Positions 12,371-24,215 of a DNA stretch of 64,000 nucleotides are shown one piece after another. Source of the stretch: Kuschelorhynchus macadamiae. Its lineage: Eukaryota; Arthropoda; Insecta; Coleoptera; Curculionidae. The notes below the pieces were generated by a model, which did no database searches, was not told the DNA's origin, and was given only the letters and a program-made list of their open reading frames with translations. The translations under genes and the position numbers were made by a program. The stretch lies in the NCBI GenBank assembly GCA_030620095.1, contig JAUTXW010000556.1:2501-66500 (forward strand), read 5' to 3'. The first letter of the stretch is position 1. Every line of letters starts with the position of its first letter.

Positions 12371-13386
12371 CTAAACAAAAACACCCTTTACTGTTTTTTT
12401 TTTCAAAAAACAAATAATATACACACTTGTTTTTAATATTCTCATTAATTCATTAATAAACCTTTCATAATCGATTTGAATCAACTTTTCGGATTTAAAA
12501 CGTTTTCATGTAGAATTACGTAAAGTTTTTTGCGGTTTTTTTTGGCAATTTTTTGTTTACTGCTAGTAACAAAAAAAATATTTTATTTTATTTTATACCT
12601 ATATGCACAATTTCAACTCTATTGGTTGACATAAAATTTTTCTGTTTTTTTAATTTCATTTCAGTTTCAAACTTAGATATCGGAATTTGCGCATACCTGA
12701 AACAAACTATCACTGCACTTTTATTAATAAAATTGTTAGACGAATAATTAATTCAAATTGTGTCTATAAGCTTAAGTTATAAAGTAAACTTATTAGGCTT
12801 AATTTGGTTATTTCAATACTTTAATAAAAATATCCCGTTTATGTTTCCATCAACAAAATGGCAAATGGCTAACGGTTTTTAAAATAATAAAGAAAATGAA
12901 TGTAGGAGATAAATTTATCAAAAATAGATTGTATAATTCAGGTTTTGCATACATTCGGGTAGGTGAAATACCATTAAATAAAAAAAAATTAGAAAAATTA
13001 CGTCAACCATTCATTAGTACCAAAAATTAGTATATAACTAAAAAATTTAAAGAAAAATGTTTGCCTAAAATCAGTTACAAGGCAGTAAACAAAAAATTGC
13101 CAAAAACGTTTCGAGATACTTACTTAGGCTTAAAAATACGAATACATAATAACGGGAAAAACGTTTCTTTTAAAAAATACACCTTGTTGAAAAATGTACT
13201 ACATTTACTACCATGCAACAAGCTTTTACAATCCGAAAAGCTTCTTCAAATCGCTTAAGAAAGTAAGGAATGACTGACATTAAAAAATCATATATATATT
13301 GGCGTTCTTTTTGATGAGTACTTTATAAAATTATTGTGCTTGTATCCCTGATAACAAAAATGATTAAAGAAATAAATAAATCTTAC
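12371..13386. other. Cdc27 intron, no recognised element
   Basis: About 1 kb of AT-rich sequence between two exons. A 65-codon Lys/Asn-rich frame at 13061-13258 has no recognisable motif and is probably chance. Confidence 0.6.
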
Positions 13387-13593
13387 TTGTATCGCAGTCT
13401 GACAGTCGTAGCTACTCAAAGCGACATAGGCTTGCCCTATGTTCCTAAGTAAAGTCATAAGGCCATCAGCGCTTTGTTTTTGTAGCTGTATGACCTGATG
13501 AATACAGTTCTCCCCACTGTTGTTTTGGTTTATTGCACTTTTCTCATTCTTGGTATCAGAGGTAATAGTTTCTGATTTTTCTTTTTCTAAATT
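13387..13593 (-). CDS. Cdc27: Cdc27 exon: linker into C-terminal TPRs
   Basis: A 69-codon, phase-0 exon with donor GTAAGA. The first half is a polar linker (NLEKEKSETITSDTKNEKSA). The second half, QLQKQSADGLMTLLRNIGQA then YVALSSYDCQTAIQ, matches animal Cdc27 (human ADGLMSLLREMGKGYLALC, recalled) and begins the C-terminal TPR superhelix. The acceptor chosen (GACTAG before AATTTAG) lacks a good pyrimidine tract, so the 5' end could differ by a few codons. The phase with the upstream exon supports it. Confidence 0.9.
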
Positions 13594-13889
13594 CTAGTCA
13601 CGCAAAATTTAACCATAAATTAATCAACGAAAATACAAAAGCTACAAAAATACTTATACTGATTGTTTTCTGATAAACTACACTGTAAATAGGACAGACA
13701 TGTTGGATAAATACATTCCTTACCATCATACAGTTACGCTTGTTGGTGTAATGCAGTAAACAATGTATGGTATATAATGCTTTAAAAAGCCACTATTCCA
13801 CTGATTTCAAATTTTGCAGAAAAATCAAGTCTTATACACAATTAGTAAAATTTAATTAAAGAAATGTTATTTTTCCTGAACTTGGCAAT

Positions 13890-15210
13890 GAAATTATTTG
13901 CTCTTAAAACGCAGCTTACGAGCTAATTTTGATAATTTTCTAGTATATATGAATTATTTAAAACAAAAACCGAAAGTTATTATCCTCAGTAAAATATGGG
14001 TAAAGGCAGATGAGCAAGTTTTGTATGATATACCGAATTATAATAGTTTTCTTGCAATACGAGAGCCCGGTCGGTCGGGAGGGGTAGTTATTTATGTTGA
14101 AGACCAGATCGATATTCTTTTGACTGAGGTTATGAATATGAATACAACAGAAGGAGTGCATGTCCAATTCACTTACTTCAATAAAAAGTATCACTCTTAG
14201 GGCTGTATAGATCCTGTGATTTCAGTATGCAGCAGTACATAGCCGAGCTAGACCCAATATTAAACAAAACTGTTAAAAGTGATGTTGCATATTACACGGG
14301 TGATATAAACTTGAATACAATGTCGGGAACGGTAGACGAATATAAGTTATTACTTAGTAGCAAAGGTTACACTTCCAGTATAAATGGGGTCACGCGACCA
14401 AGTAACGGCTCTGGTAAATACATGTGTTGATCATATTTATATTAAATGTGATGCAGATGAGTTGCAGTCTGCTTTGGTGCAGTCAGATCACTTTATGATT
14501 CTAGGAGTAATACCCATAAAAATAAAAAACGACACGGTTAATATTTTAGATACAAAGAAAATAACAAAAATTAACTACAATAAATTACGCCGAAAAATAA
14601 TAAATTATGACTGGGGCTTTATAATGACATAAACACAGATGTCAACTCTAAATTTGGCATTGTCGTGGATGCTTTTAGAACCTTGGGGTCAGAGGCCTCG
14701 GAGGAAATATTTTTTTCTAGTAATAAAAGATTAAAACCTTCGATATCAAAGGGGCTTTTAAAGAATATTTGGGAAAGGGATATGTTGTTCAGGAAATCTA
14801 AGAAAGAGCCATTAAATATAAACTTGAAGCAAAAGTATCTCTCACAGAAATTTAGTAAAAAAATTAGTTATTGTATCTAAAATGTCCTACTATGAGAATG
14901 AGATAACAAAAAATGCACACAATATTAAAAAGCAATGGCAAACCATTCATTCCATAACAAATTCAAATATTAGAAAAGCAACAATAAATAAAATTGAGAA
15001 CCCCAATACTAAAGAAATAATAACCATACAAAAACAGATAGGAAAATGTTGCAAGCATACTTCCACATGAGACACCTAATAATTCTAAGTGGATCAACTC
15101 TACACAATTTTTCCCGCCTTGTATTGATCTAGATATTATAACAGGAATTAACTCCCTAAAATGTAATAGGGGTCCAGATAATGATTTAGTAACAAGTAAC
15201 TGAAGTCATA
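13890..15210 (+). pseudogene. LINE ORF2 relic: endonuclease and linker, 3' truncated
   Basis: Antisense in a Cdc27 intron. The frame at 13898-14200 contains VIILSKIWVKADEQ (equivalent of the SETW motif, Glu lost to Lys) and GRSGGVVIYVEDQ. The next piece holds YTGDINLN (endonuclease GDFN-type motif, 14296-14320). In the frame at 14384-14632, SDHFMILG is the Ser-Asp-His catalytic motif. After a frame break the linker SKGLLKNIWERDMLFRKSKK leads on to NSLKCNRGPDNDL, the start of the RT, at about 15185. The RT itself is missing; sequence related to a hAT element starts by about 15290. Confidence 0.75.
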
Positions 15211-15290
15211 AAAACAATAAAGAGCAGCCATCATCACCAAGCCATATTTTAAAAAATTGGAAAAGAAAAGACACAAATATATCTTTAAAA

Positions 15291-16451
15291 TTGGCCGGAA
15301 AAACTCGTTGGAGAAGTCATTTATTCAGTCTACAAAGTATTTTTAAAAAGAAAGTGGTGTTGCAAACATTTGCTGTCTCCGATGAGGTACAAATATCCCC
15401 GCAACTAAAGAGTAGGCTATTAGATGACTCCATCTTTTGGATTAGGGTTGAGAAAATGATAAATATTCTGAAACTAATAGTAGATTTAATAACAAAATTA
15501 GAGTCAAACGACCCTCTTATACATACTGTTTACCACGAAATAAATGATCGAAAATTTTGCCAGAACGTCCACTCCAGAAAGCGGAGAAGAAGAGAATATT
15601 AGAGAAAGTAGAATAAAGAAAACAGTTGTTGAAAAAATTCACCTGGCTGTGTTAAATCCATCTTCTCAAGAATCCAATTTGAAACTGGATGAAGTGATTG
15701 ATGCCATGGAATTCATGTGTGATGTGGCCGTAAAAATAAATTATGACATAGGATGTCTACGTACTGAACTTGCCAATTACAGAAACAAACAAGGACTATG
15801 GGCAAAACCTTTTCTATGGCAAGGTGATCATATATTTGACATGGTGGCGAAGTTTGCGGGGCACAAGTTTACTAGCTGACATATCTATCAAAATTTTATC
15901 AGCGCCTGTAACTTCAGCAGCCACTGAACGATCATTTAAGGCATTTAGTGATATTCATACTTCAAAAAGAAACAGATTGACCACATTAAGAGCAGCTAAA
16001 ATAGCTTACCATGCACACAATTGGAAGCTAAAAAACAAAGCAAATATTAAATCAAATCTCAAGTCAAAAGTCAGGTTATCGATCTCGATCCCTCTATTCC
16101 CTCCCAATATTCTACTACTGAAGCAACTTCAGATAACTCGGAATTAGTTTATTCAGAAAAAGAATCTTCTAAAAGTATTTAAAAAGCTGTTTCACGTTTG
16201 TTTTTTTTTTGTTTTTATATTAAATGTTTTTATATGTCACATTAGAGATATATGTTATTCTGTGAGAAAACAAAATAATATATGCTATTTTATAAATAAT
16301 TTTGTTTATTTTTTCTCTTCTAACGAAATATCACATATAATACACAAAATCTGAAAATACCCCAGAAAATACCCAATTTGGGTAGATACCCGGGGGAAAT
16401 ACCCTGGTTACTTACCCCAAAAATAAATAACCTGGTATAAACCCATCACTA
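15291..16451 (+). pseudogene. hAT transposase relic, C-terminal half, with right terminus
   Basis: Three overlapping frames. The first begins KTRWRSHLFSLQSIFKKK (the conserved Arg-Trp region) and has KLIVDLITKLESNDPLIHTV. The second covers 15544-15879. The third holds SAATERSFKAFSDIHTSKRN, the signature hAT dimerisation motif, followed by RLTTLRAAKIAYHAHNW. Upstream catalytic parts are absent. About 300 bp downstream, GC-rich palindromic sequence (gggtagatacccgggggaaa) ends in aaacccatcacta near 16451. Read in reverse this is TAGTGATGGGTTT, typical of a hAT terminus. The left end was not found, so this is an inactive, 5'-deleted copy. Confidence 0.75.
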
Positions 16452-17880
16452 GGTAAAACTAATCTGTAAAGGAACTTAACTGGAGATTTACTATTCCTAC
16501 TAAAAGAATAGATTCATAACGAGGGAAGTTCGGGTAAAGCAAATTTACCGACTTTTTCTAGTAGAAATCTGGAAGTAATCTTTTTGTCACAATATTAACA
16601 GTTGCACTGCATCTCTGATCACGAATACGTGAATCAACTCCTTCTGATTTTTGCTTTGTTACAACTGTTATGCTGGTATTTGAACACTCTGCGATAAATG
16701 TATTTCTTAGCCGAGTCTTATGTTTACCTTACTGACATGCTTGCAGTACAAAACTTTCTTATACAATGAGCTCATGATTTACTATGATAATTATTGTTAT
16801 CCGCCCAATTTTTCATTTTGGAGTGTATCACAGCATGCTAGTCATATCTTTGTATTCATAATCTACAATCAGGTATTTTTCATTACAAACTGTTTTAAAT
16901 TGTATAAAAAATGCACATGTTTGACTTTGAAATGACTCATAACGGCAGTGAAAGGAGTCTTTATGGCATAACATAACTGTGCTGAAAGACGGTAAAGTTA
17001 GCTCTGCATTAACGCGCTTGTATGCTTGAGAATGCACTGCTGTGCCGTAGTAAACAATGCATAACTTGTTAGAGTGTTATATCCAATGCATATATCGTGG
17101 TAAGGAATGTATTTAGGCGTCCCGGACATGTCTGTAAAATTGTCTTGGCACGTCGACATGTCAGACGTATCTGGACACATTTTGTGAGTGACAGCTGATG
17201 AATAAAAAAGTTTTTCTTACTAAAATTAAATTAATTAAGAGAAATGTAGATTTATTTAAGAAAATAGGCAGAGCAACATTTTCTTGAGTTGCTGCAATTT
17301 TAAATACTTAAAAAATCAAAAAAACAATAAATAAAAAGAAATATTATTACATAAATTTCTACTGAAGCATTTACATTTTAAATATAGAGCCTTGATTTCG
17401 CATTCTAAGACCTAAATTTTAAACAAATTTTCTTAATATCTTTTCTGCACATATTCTACGAATATAAAATTTTGATTTTGATGATTTTCTCTCATAAGAC
17501 ATGTCAACATAAATGTTTTAGAATCTACACTACTTATATGTCCTACATGTCTAGGGTATGTCACTACTTATATATTCTTCTGACATGTCGACATATATGA
17601 TATCCATCTTGGCAATTAAAACTCTAATTACAAAGTAGGAATAACTAAGAGTATCTTGAAAGTTACCTAATGATGTAAAAAACTGTAACCATATTAAATC
17701 TAAAACATCTTGTTTGTTATATGTGAAGCATTAAATTAAAATTTGGGTAGGTACCCATATATAGTAATTAAGCATGTGACTGGTAACAGTAAGATACTAC
17801 TGTAATGCAATTTAGCTAAGCACTATTAAACAAGATTATTATTAAAACTAGAACTTAAATGTAAAAATATATAAACATAC
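16452..17880. other. Cdc27 intron, no recognised element
   Basis: AT-rich. Short frames at 16720-17180 show no family resemblance. Two acatgtcgacat-like palindromes occur near 17155 and 17585, without other support for function. Confidence 0.5.
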
Positions 17881-18031
17881 CTTACTAACTTTATTTTTGG
17901 TATTAAGTTCATTACAATTTTTATTATTGATATTTTTGGCTAAACGTTGCTTCGTTTTTCTACTCGGCGATTTGGGAGTTGCAAACTTATTTCTTGTAGG
18001 TGATTTATTGTTTTCTTTAACTGAGTAGGAA
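17881..18031 (-). CDS. Cdc27: Cdc27 exon: basic linker after the RRSSRLF motif
   Basis: A 151-nt exon (1 nt completing the previous codon plus 50 codons) with acceptor CTCCTACAG and donor GTATGT. It encodes SYSVKENNKSPTRNKFATPK then SPSRKTKQRLAKN. Animal Cdc27 has the comparable KENSKK...RKTKSK stretch directly after RRSSRLF (recalled). It is rich in Lys, Ser and Asn and probably disordered. The downstream exon at 13593 continues in phase 0. Confidence 0.9.
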
Positions 18032-18225
18032 CTGTAGGAGAAAATTAGGTTTTAAAAATAAATTTTAACAAATACCTTGCTGAACATTATCAATTTTGTT
18101 ATTTTCTTAAAAGTCATTAAAACACTTAGTAGAGCTTTATTTCATTCTGAAGATGGTTTAAATACATAGAAACCCTACAAGTAAGGTATTTCACTTAAAT
18201 ATATGTGTAAAGGTTACTCACTGAC

Positions 18226-18383
18226 CTAAATAATCTAGAACTCCGCCGCACATTTTGATTAGGCTGCATTGCTAAAGGAATGGTAGGAGTTTTGGATGCT
18301 GGCACATTTGAGGACTGACTGAAAACTGGCTTGCAATTTTGCAGGATTGAATCCTTGTTGTTTCTACTAATAAGCTGATCCAT
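18226..18383 (-). CDS. Cdc27: Cdc27 exon: central region with RRSSRLF motif
   Basis: A 158-nt exon, phase 0 at its start and leaving 2 nt, with acceptor TTTTTTAG and donor GTCAGT. It encodes ILQNCKPVFSQSSNVPAS and ends NVRRSSRLF. Animal Cdc27 shows KSVFSQSG and later PRRSSRLF in this order (recalled). Using GTCAGT rather than the nearby GTGAGT keeps the frame into the next exon. The intron to the next exon is only 194 bp. Confidence 0.92.
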
Positions 18384-19476
18384 CTAAAAAAGTCAAAACA
18401 TAGATATTTATATACCAAATGTATTAAAGGCATAGTTACTAGGACTTTTACATCTAAAAAAAAAATACATTTAATAGTAATACTGTACTTAATACATAAT
18501 ATAACATTAAAATAACAATCGTTTATGTACTATCAAATTCAGTATAATAAAAAGCAAAATAAGCAAGTATCATTTCTTGACATACTAATAAAAGAAGAAT
18601 TAAACAATTTTCAAACTAAAATATGCAGAAAAACCTACTCATACAAAAAGACATTTTTTTCCTTCTAATGATCCAACAATGATCAAGAAGGTGGTTGTAA
18701 AAAGTCTATATGATAAAGCCAAAGGTAATTGTATTTGGTCGTTATAGAATTAATTGGAATGCTTCAATTTTTTTCTAAAAAAGATAATTGAAACAAAGTG
18801 CGTTATTAATGTTAATAAAATTAATTGCGTAGTTTCATGTTCAGTAATTTTGAATTACAGATGGATAAGTTTGTTGATAAGTCAAAAACTAACAAGTTTT
18901 ACAGTTTTATGATTATTTAATTACTAACTCCAATTTCATTTTCAGATATTTACAGTTTTTTATTTTTTAGGTTTTGCCTATGGCGCACAGTGGTCGTTTT
19001 TAGCAATCTATGCGTGCAAAAGTAGTTTGCACTTTAATATTGTTGTGAAGGTGTGCTAAATGATTTTATATGAACAATATAATAAACATAACTATATTTG
19101 CACATGTAACCGACAGCTAGAATCTTTAAAGGGATGAGCCGAGGCGCCAGCACAAATAAAAAAAATACCCAAATTACTTTTTTTTTAATGTAATTGTAAT
19201 GAAGTGTCACTAGTACTTTTTTAAATCAAATAGCACTAATTTAAATACAAACTAATGTAGAATCGCAATATAGGTTAAAAAAATCATAATTAATTTTTAA
19301 CATATGAAAAAATTCTTTGCAAAAATCATTTTTTTTTAACAAAATACATCAATATATTGATGCCCCTAGGTAAGCCAAAACAGATACAGGGAGACTGCTA
19401 CCACGTTTTGGTTTTACTCTCCGCATGCTGGATACAAGAGGGTCAGAAGACACCAAAAGGAGATGAAACAAGTCTT
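18384..19476. other. Start of the 14.8-kb Cdc27 intron, nothing recognised
   Basis: AT-rich sequence without recognisable coding or repeat structure. Confidence 0.5.
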
Positions 19477-20860
19477 CTATGAAGAATGAAATTCTCGGAA
19501 ATTTTTGACATCTTTGTTTCTTGCCTCCTGGGCTTCTTCCGATAATCGGCCTATAGGAATGATTGCCTCCTTTATAATGAGGCTTCCATGTGTTAGAAGT
19601 TTGTGAATACTCTGAGGCTTACAGAACCAGGGATACTCCTGAATATATAGACTAACCGTCTCTGCTGCAAAACGTTCAAAAACTTCGATGTGTATTACAA
19701 ATCCAGAATAAATTGTGCGAAGGATTGTACCTAGTCTTTCAATTAGATCTTTATTGACTCTGGTAGCTTCCGAAGCTAATTCAAAATTTTGGAAGAAGCT
19801 CCTAGCCACATTTCCCGTGTCACTGCTGCCATAGCATTGCTTGGGCAAGTCGACTAGAAGGCCCATTTTTTGTCGAAGATTTTCTTGGACTTCTTTTTTT
19901 CTTGCCTCGGTTACCGTCTCTCGATTCTCAGATTTTTATATGAATCCTATATGCGATATGTAAAACACATTCTAGACATTTTGTCCACGCATGTAGTATT
20001 GACATCCCCAGAATCAGGGAATGTTGATTTATAGGCCTCGCGCGTACTGTTTCTATATTTTCCACCGATCATTGTTAAATAAAAAACTGAACTAAATATA
20101 TATTGTGTTTCTTCAATTTCAATTTTAATAGGGACTATTTCTTGTATCTGTTGTTTGATGTCTTCAACTTGCAGCTTGATGGAATAGAATTTTGATAAGA
20201 CGGCAGTATTTTGTCCATGACGGCGCGGGGTTATACCACAAAATCAACTCCTTGTTGCCAATTTTTGATAAAGCTATCATTCATTGATGAGAAATCAAAT
20301 ATAAAGACGCATCATCTACATCACTGTTTTCAAACCGTTGCATGTATCGGCTTTGGCCCGATGCACCATCACACCCCCACTTAAATACAATATTAATTTC
20401 ATTTGGGTCATATTCTTAAACGTATTCCTTCAGGACATTTTGTTGAACAGCGACTAATCTCTGGATTATATGTTTTACCAAGGACCGTAGTGTTATCTCT
20501 CCAGACACTTCTGATATTGTGATTTCCTCAGGGTAGCACATTTTCTTTCCCTCAAGAAGCCTATTGTAAATCGGATAAATATCTGCGTTGTGCTTTTTAC
20601 TAGTCTGCTGAATGTCAATATATTGCGCTTTTGTGAATTTATTGACAACATAAAGTGCCAAAGCTCCTTCAACAGATATTTTTCTGGAAAGTGTGACGGA
20701 GGAAGACATTTTTTTTAAGGATATTTGCTTTTTTTGGTGAAACTGTAGAAGAAGACACAATCCTAATTAATTCGGCAGCATCTCTTTTACCTTCTCGTCT
20801 TAACGTCATTTCAGTAGCCAATAGAAGTACTCGAGAAGTGTTTTTTTTTTAACAATGGTT
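19477..20860 (-). pseudogene. RAG1/Transib-like transposase relic
   Basis: A degraded coding region on the minus strand. From the 5' side it has GKRDAAELIRIV (about 20800), then VEGALALYVVNKFTKAQYID and KKMCYPEEITISE to a stop at 20416. Next come FKWGCDGASGQSRYMQRFEN (about 20390-20330), LHAWTKCLECVLHIAYRIHI (about 20010-19950) and MGLLVDLPKQCYGSSDTGN at 19866. It ends with SIHKLLTHGSLIIKEAIIPI, GRLSEEAQEARNKD and a stop at 19477. The HKxLxH...SEExxExxNK pattern is like the C-terminal catalytic-Glu region of RAG1 and Transib transposases, and the motif order matches a common arthropod protein family I know only as hypothetical. Frame breaks around 20230 and 20100 make it inactive. The superfamily is inferred from motifs. 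Confidence 0.55.
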
Positions 20861-21103
20861 TGTACCGGCTAACCACTTTTTGTTCATAGTAAAAAGGTTT
20901 TTAATGTACGATTACATAAATTCTTAAGTTCCTTATTAAATTTAAATTTTGAGGCCTTATCAAACTCCCCTAAATCTGTCGTGTCCCTCAAATATTTCAT
21001 TAGAACATCAAATTTCCGGTTTGATTATTTCTCATTGCGCCAAATCACGAAAATGTCACTAAATGTCAGACGTTGTGGTATATCTGCAAGTGAATAAATA
21101 GAA

Positions 21104-21457
21104 TAGTAAGGCAATTTTAAAAGTTTTAACGGATATATTTATTACTACAACGCCAATGTTTCGGTTTCTTTTTGTGCCATCATCAGGGCTAGTATAAGTG
21201 TTAGAAAAATCTCATAATGGCATTTTATCATCCAAAAACACATAAAACCAAATAAAAAAACGTGTTTTGGGAAAAACCAATAAGGATATTAAAGGCAAGT
21301 TGACATAGGTACATCGGGAGTTTGTAAGACACTGAAAACCCTTATTGGACTTTCTATAACTTTATTCTTCTAGACCTGATGGTGGCACATCAAGGTGGCG
21401 AAACGTTGGCGTTATAGTAATAAATAAATTTGTCCAAAAAGTCAAAATTGCCTTACT
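21104..21457. repeat. Inverted repeat with two hammerhead-like motifs (Penelope-like LTR pair?)
   Basis: The arms at 21104-21163 and 21399-21457 are about 58-bp imperfect inverted repeats. Both carry the sequence between aaacattggcg/aaacgttggcg and attgccttac. Just inside each arm lies a hammerhead-ribozyme-like core. On the minus strand CTGATGA (21186-21180) is followed by CGAAAC at 21163-21158. On the plus strand CTGATGG (21376-21382) is followed by CGAAAC at 21399-21404. Such motifs are known from the pseudo-LTRs of Penelope-like elements. The plus-strand copy has a G in place of the last A of the core. Folding was not computed. Confidence 0.5.
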
Positions 21458-21479
21458 ACTAGTGGACGAAATCAAAATT

Positions 21480-23479
21480 AATTGTAAATAATGTTACGGC
21501 AGGTTGCGGCACTTGAATTTATGATATATTGATAGCTAACATATGAAAGTACATAACAAATATGAAATTAAAACCAATCCCCTCCAATTACGTAACGTTT
21601 TGTTTAATGCAACTTGATAAAAATAACATTTTTAGATTAGGTCCCGAATAGTGTGTTATACGACAGTTAAACTAGTTAATAAACATAAGATGCAAACAAA
21701 ACTAAAATAATTAATATTAAGCACCTACCATTATGCCTTAGCTCCATAATAAACTATCACAAAATTTACTCACAAAAAAGTTATCACACCTTGAAACACA
21801 AAGACTAAAATCATTGTCTCGAAGCCAGGCTCATCCAAGCAAACAATTGTTGACTTCGCAACTTATTTGTTTATTGAATCGGTCATGGCATGCTTTGATA
21901 TGATATATTTTGAATTGCTTGGTTATCTGGGTATGTAAAAAACAATATTGCAGTATAATCATATCATCGAAAATTTATGACTTTTGCACGCACAGATTGC
22001 TAAAAAGGACCACAGTGCGGCGGCCGAGTAAATCATTTAGTTTCAAATCTTCATATATTAAATATTTTATGTTTTGTCTTTTTTTTAAAAAGAATCGGCT
22101 TGGCTCAATTTCAACGAAAGATCCCAAAAGGGAGATTGTGTATCACACTACCACTCTGAGGAATTTAGTGGTCGATCTACCCCAAAGCAGATGAAAAACG
22201 TTCAAAATTCTGCAAGCAAACTATGAACACATTACCAACCTATACAAAATATCTACAACAATTTATCTAAGCAAAATAAAAAATAATTGTAAAAAAGCCT
22301 ACCCTAATATTTCTTAAATATTTGTTTTTACAGTTACTTTAGAACATTTGGAATTAAAATCTTTAATACAGAGTGGTACTTTTGAACAAAAATTAATTCC
22401 TTGGAAATAGATGGAACTTTTACCAACTCTAGTTATCTCTACTAAAGTAAATATGTAATTATTTCTATGACTTACAGTAATAATAGAATGTGTATCTTTC
22501 AATATAATATTACAAATAACAATAGTACTTTGTTAATAACAGATATCCTCTGTACACATACTATTAGGTTCCTTATACAAACTTTCAGGTAATAGGTTAT
22601 AGGTACATTTACACATATTTGTACAATCATGTAGAGGAACATTTTTAGTTGTTTAGAAGTTGACCAACTTCAAGATAAATCTGAGAAATCATTATTATAT
22701 AAATATGATAAATGTGAGTTAAAAGTTTTGGACTTAGATAGATTTTGACTCTGATTTGATCATATCAGGTTAAAGCATTTTTATTTGTTTTGGCAGAACA
22801 TTATTGAACTTAATAGCAAAGTGATTCTGACCATTCCTGGCTTTTGCAGTTATGTGGTAAGCTAACGAGAAGTTATCATTTTGTATAGAAAAGTAGCTCA
22901 GACAACTACGCGGTGTCATAATGTAAAGTTTAATAAACTGTCGACAGCATTCTCAGAGTTAATTCTGACGCACTTCCTTTGTGCAGCAAAAACTGAAGAT
23001 GCACTAGACGATTGACACTAGCAGCACTTTGCATAACTCGTGGGAATGGAAAGTATATTATAATTTAAATAATCAAAAGTCTTTCTTCCCAACAGAATTA
23101 TGTACCTCTGGAACTCCCCTAAGGAAAAAATTGTGACTGCCCCAAGCATAAACGCATGAAAACCTTAAATAATTGAACAACATATTCATACACCACATAT
23201 AGCTGCTTGCATTTCTTGCTATGGGCTTAACCAAAGAAGGAAAGAGCATAACCGCTGGGATAACCCTAACAAGTCTGTGACAAAACAACTAGTTACTTAA
23301 TTGTAAAATAACTTATGTGATATGTATGCAAAAACCTGAATGTGATAAATGTACAAAACGAAATAATATTTGACAATAGAAATTGCAAGAAAATACAAAA
23401 CAAGAAATAAGAAAACAATTAATAAAAACCAACCAACAGAGTAGTATCACCTGATTCAAGTCGCCTACCATTCTATAAT
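21480..23479. other. Intron sequence without recognised element
   Basis: About 2 kb, AT-rich. Frames of 60-94 codons at 21910, 22314 and 23073 show no recognisable motif. Confidence 0.45.
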
Positions 23480-23531
23480 CAATAATAATAATAATTATTA
23501 TTATTATTGTAATTATTATTGTAATTATTAC
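23480..23531. repeat. (AAT)n/(ATT)n palindromic microsatellite
   Basis: An aataataataataa run is followed directly by ttattattattgtaattatt, giving a self-complementary trinucleotide repeat. Confidence 0.9.
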
Positions 23532-23571
23532 TGGAGGATGTAACACATTAGTAGGCATACATTATTCTCAA

Positions 23572-23850
23572 AGGCATGATAATATGGCCAAAATTATTCA
23601 CCAACAAGAATCTGAAACTTATAGAGAATGAGAAATGCTAGTATAAATATGAACCTGACAGTAGTAGAAAGTAAAAATTATAAATTATATTATGACCAAA
23701 AGATAACAACAGATGTAAGGATTAATGCCAATAATAGTCCTGACATTATAGACTGCAATAAAAAAACAAAGATGTAGGTATTATTGACATAACAATCTCG
23801 CTAAGCCATAACCTGCAAACCACATATGCAACCAAAATTAATAAATAGTC
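23572..23850 (+). pseudogene. LINE relic: restriction-like endonuclease (RLE) region
   Basis: Degraded C-terminal part of an RLE-type LINE. MAKIIHQQESETYRE (about 23585-23630) is followed, after breaks, by KLYYDQKITTD, then NANNSPDIIDCNKKTK and DITISLSHNLQTTYATKI. The PD followed about 13 residues later by D is the PD-(D/E)xK pattern of the endonuclease used by R4/Dong-like elements, and HQQ...LYYD...TD is the usual lead-in. Stops and a frameshift near 23775 show it is dead. No RT of the same element is recognised next to it. Confidence 0.6.
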
Positions 23851-23896
23851 ATATTTGTCTAATGGTTCTCAATATGTGTTATACAATGGTTGAGTT

Positions 23897-24215
23897 CTCA
23901 ATAGACAGTGTTGGGGCCAGTACTATTTTTACTGTATATCAACATTGGAGCCAGTATTCCGAATGAAGCTGGTGAAATATTGTTGTTTGCTGATGATACT
24001 ACAACAATAAATACCCACGAAAATCTCGAAGGCCTGAAGCAAATAGCGGTGACGGCACATAGCGATGTAAGACTTGGTTTATATCCAATAAACTGGGTAT
24101 TAACGCAAAAACAAAAACATTGCATTTCTCATGGAGAGCAGATCCCGCGAGCACAGACCCTGTTAAGTGGCTAGGTGTTTATCTCGAAATTAAAATGGGA
24201 AGAACATGAAATAAT
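23897..24215 (+). pseudogene. LINE reverse transcriptase fragment with FADD box
   Basis: The frame at 23908 starts at MLGPVLFLLYINIGASIPNE (end of motif B) and carries ILLFADDTTTINTHENLE (motif C, catalytic Asp pair intact). After a frameshift near 24130, DPVKWLGVYLEIKM gives the FLGV-type motif. Both ends are truncated. The family differs from the adjacent RLE relic as far as can be judged. Confidence 0.75.

Noticed and set aside
17140..17600. Repeated acatgtcgacat-like palindromes as possible p53-type or other regulatory sites
   Set aside because: Isolated short palindromes in AT-rich intron sequence with no supporting context.
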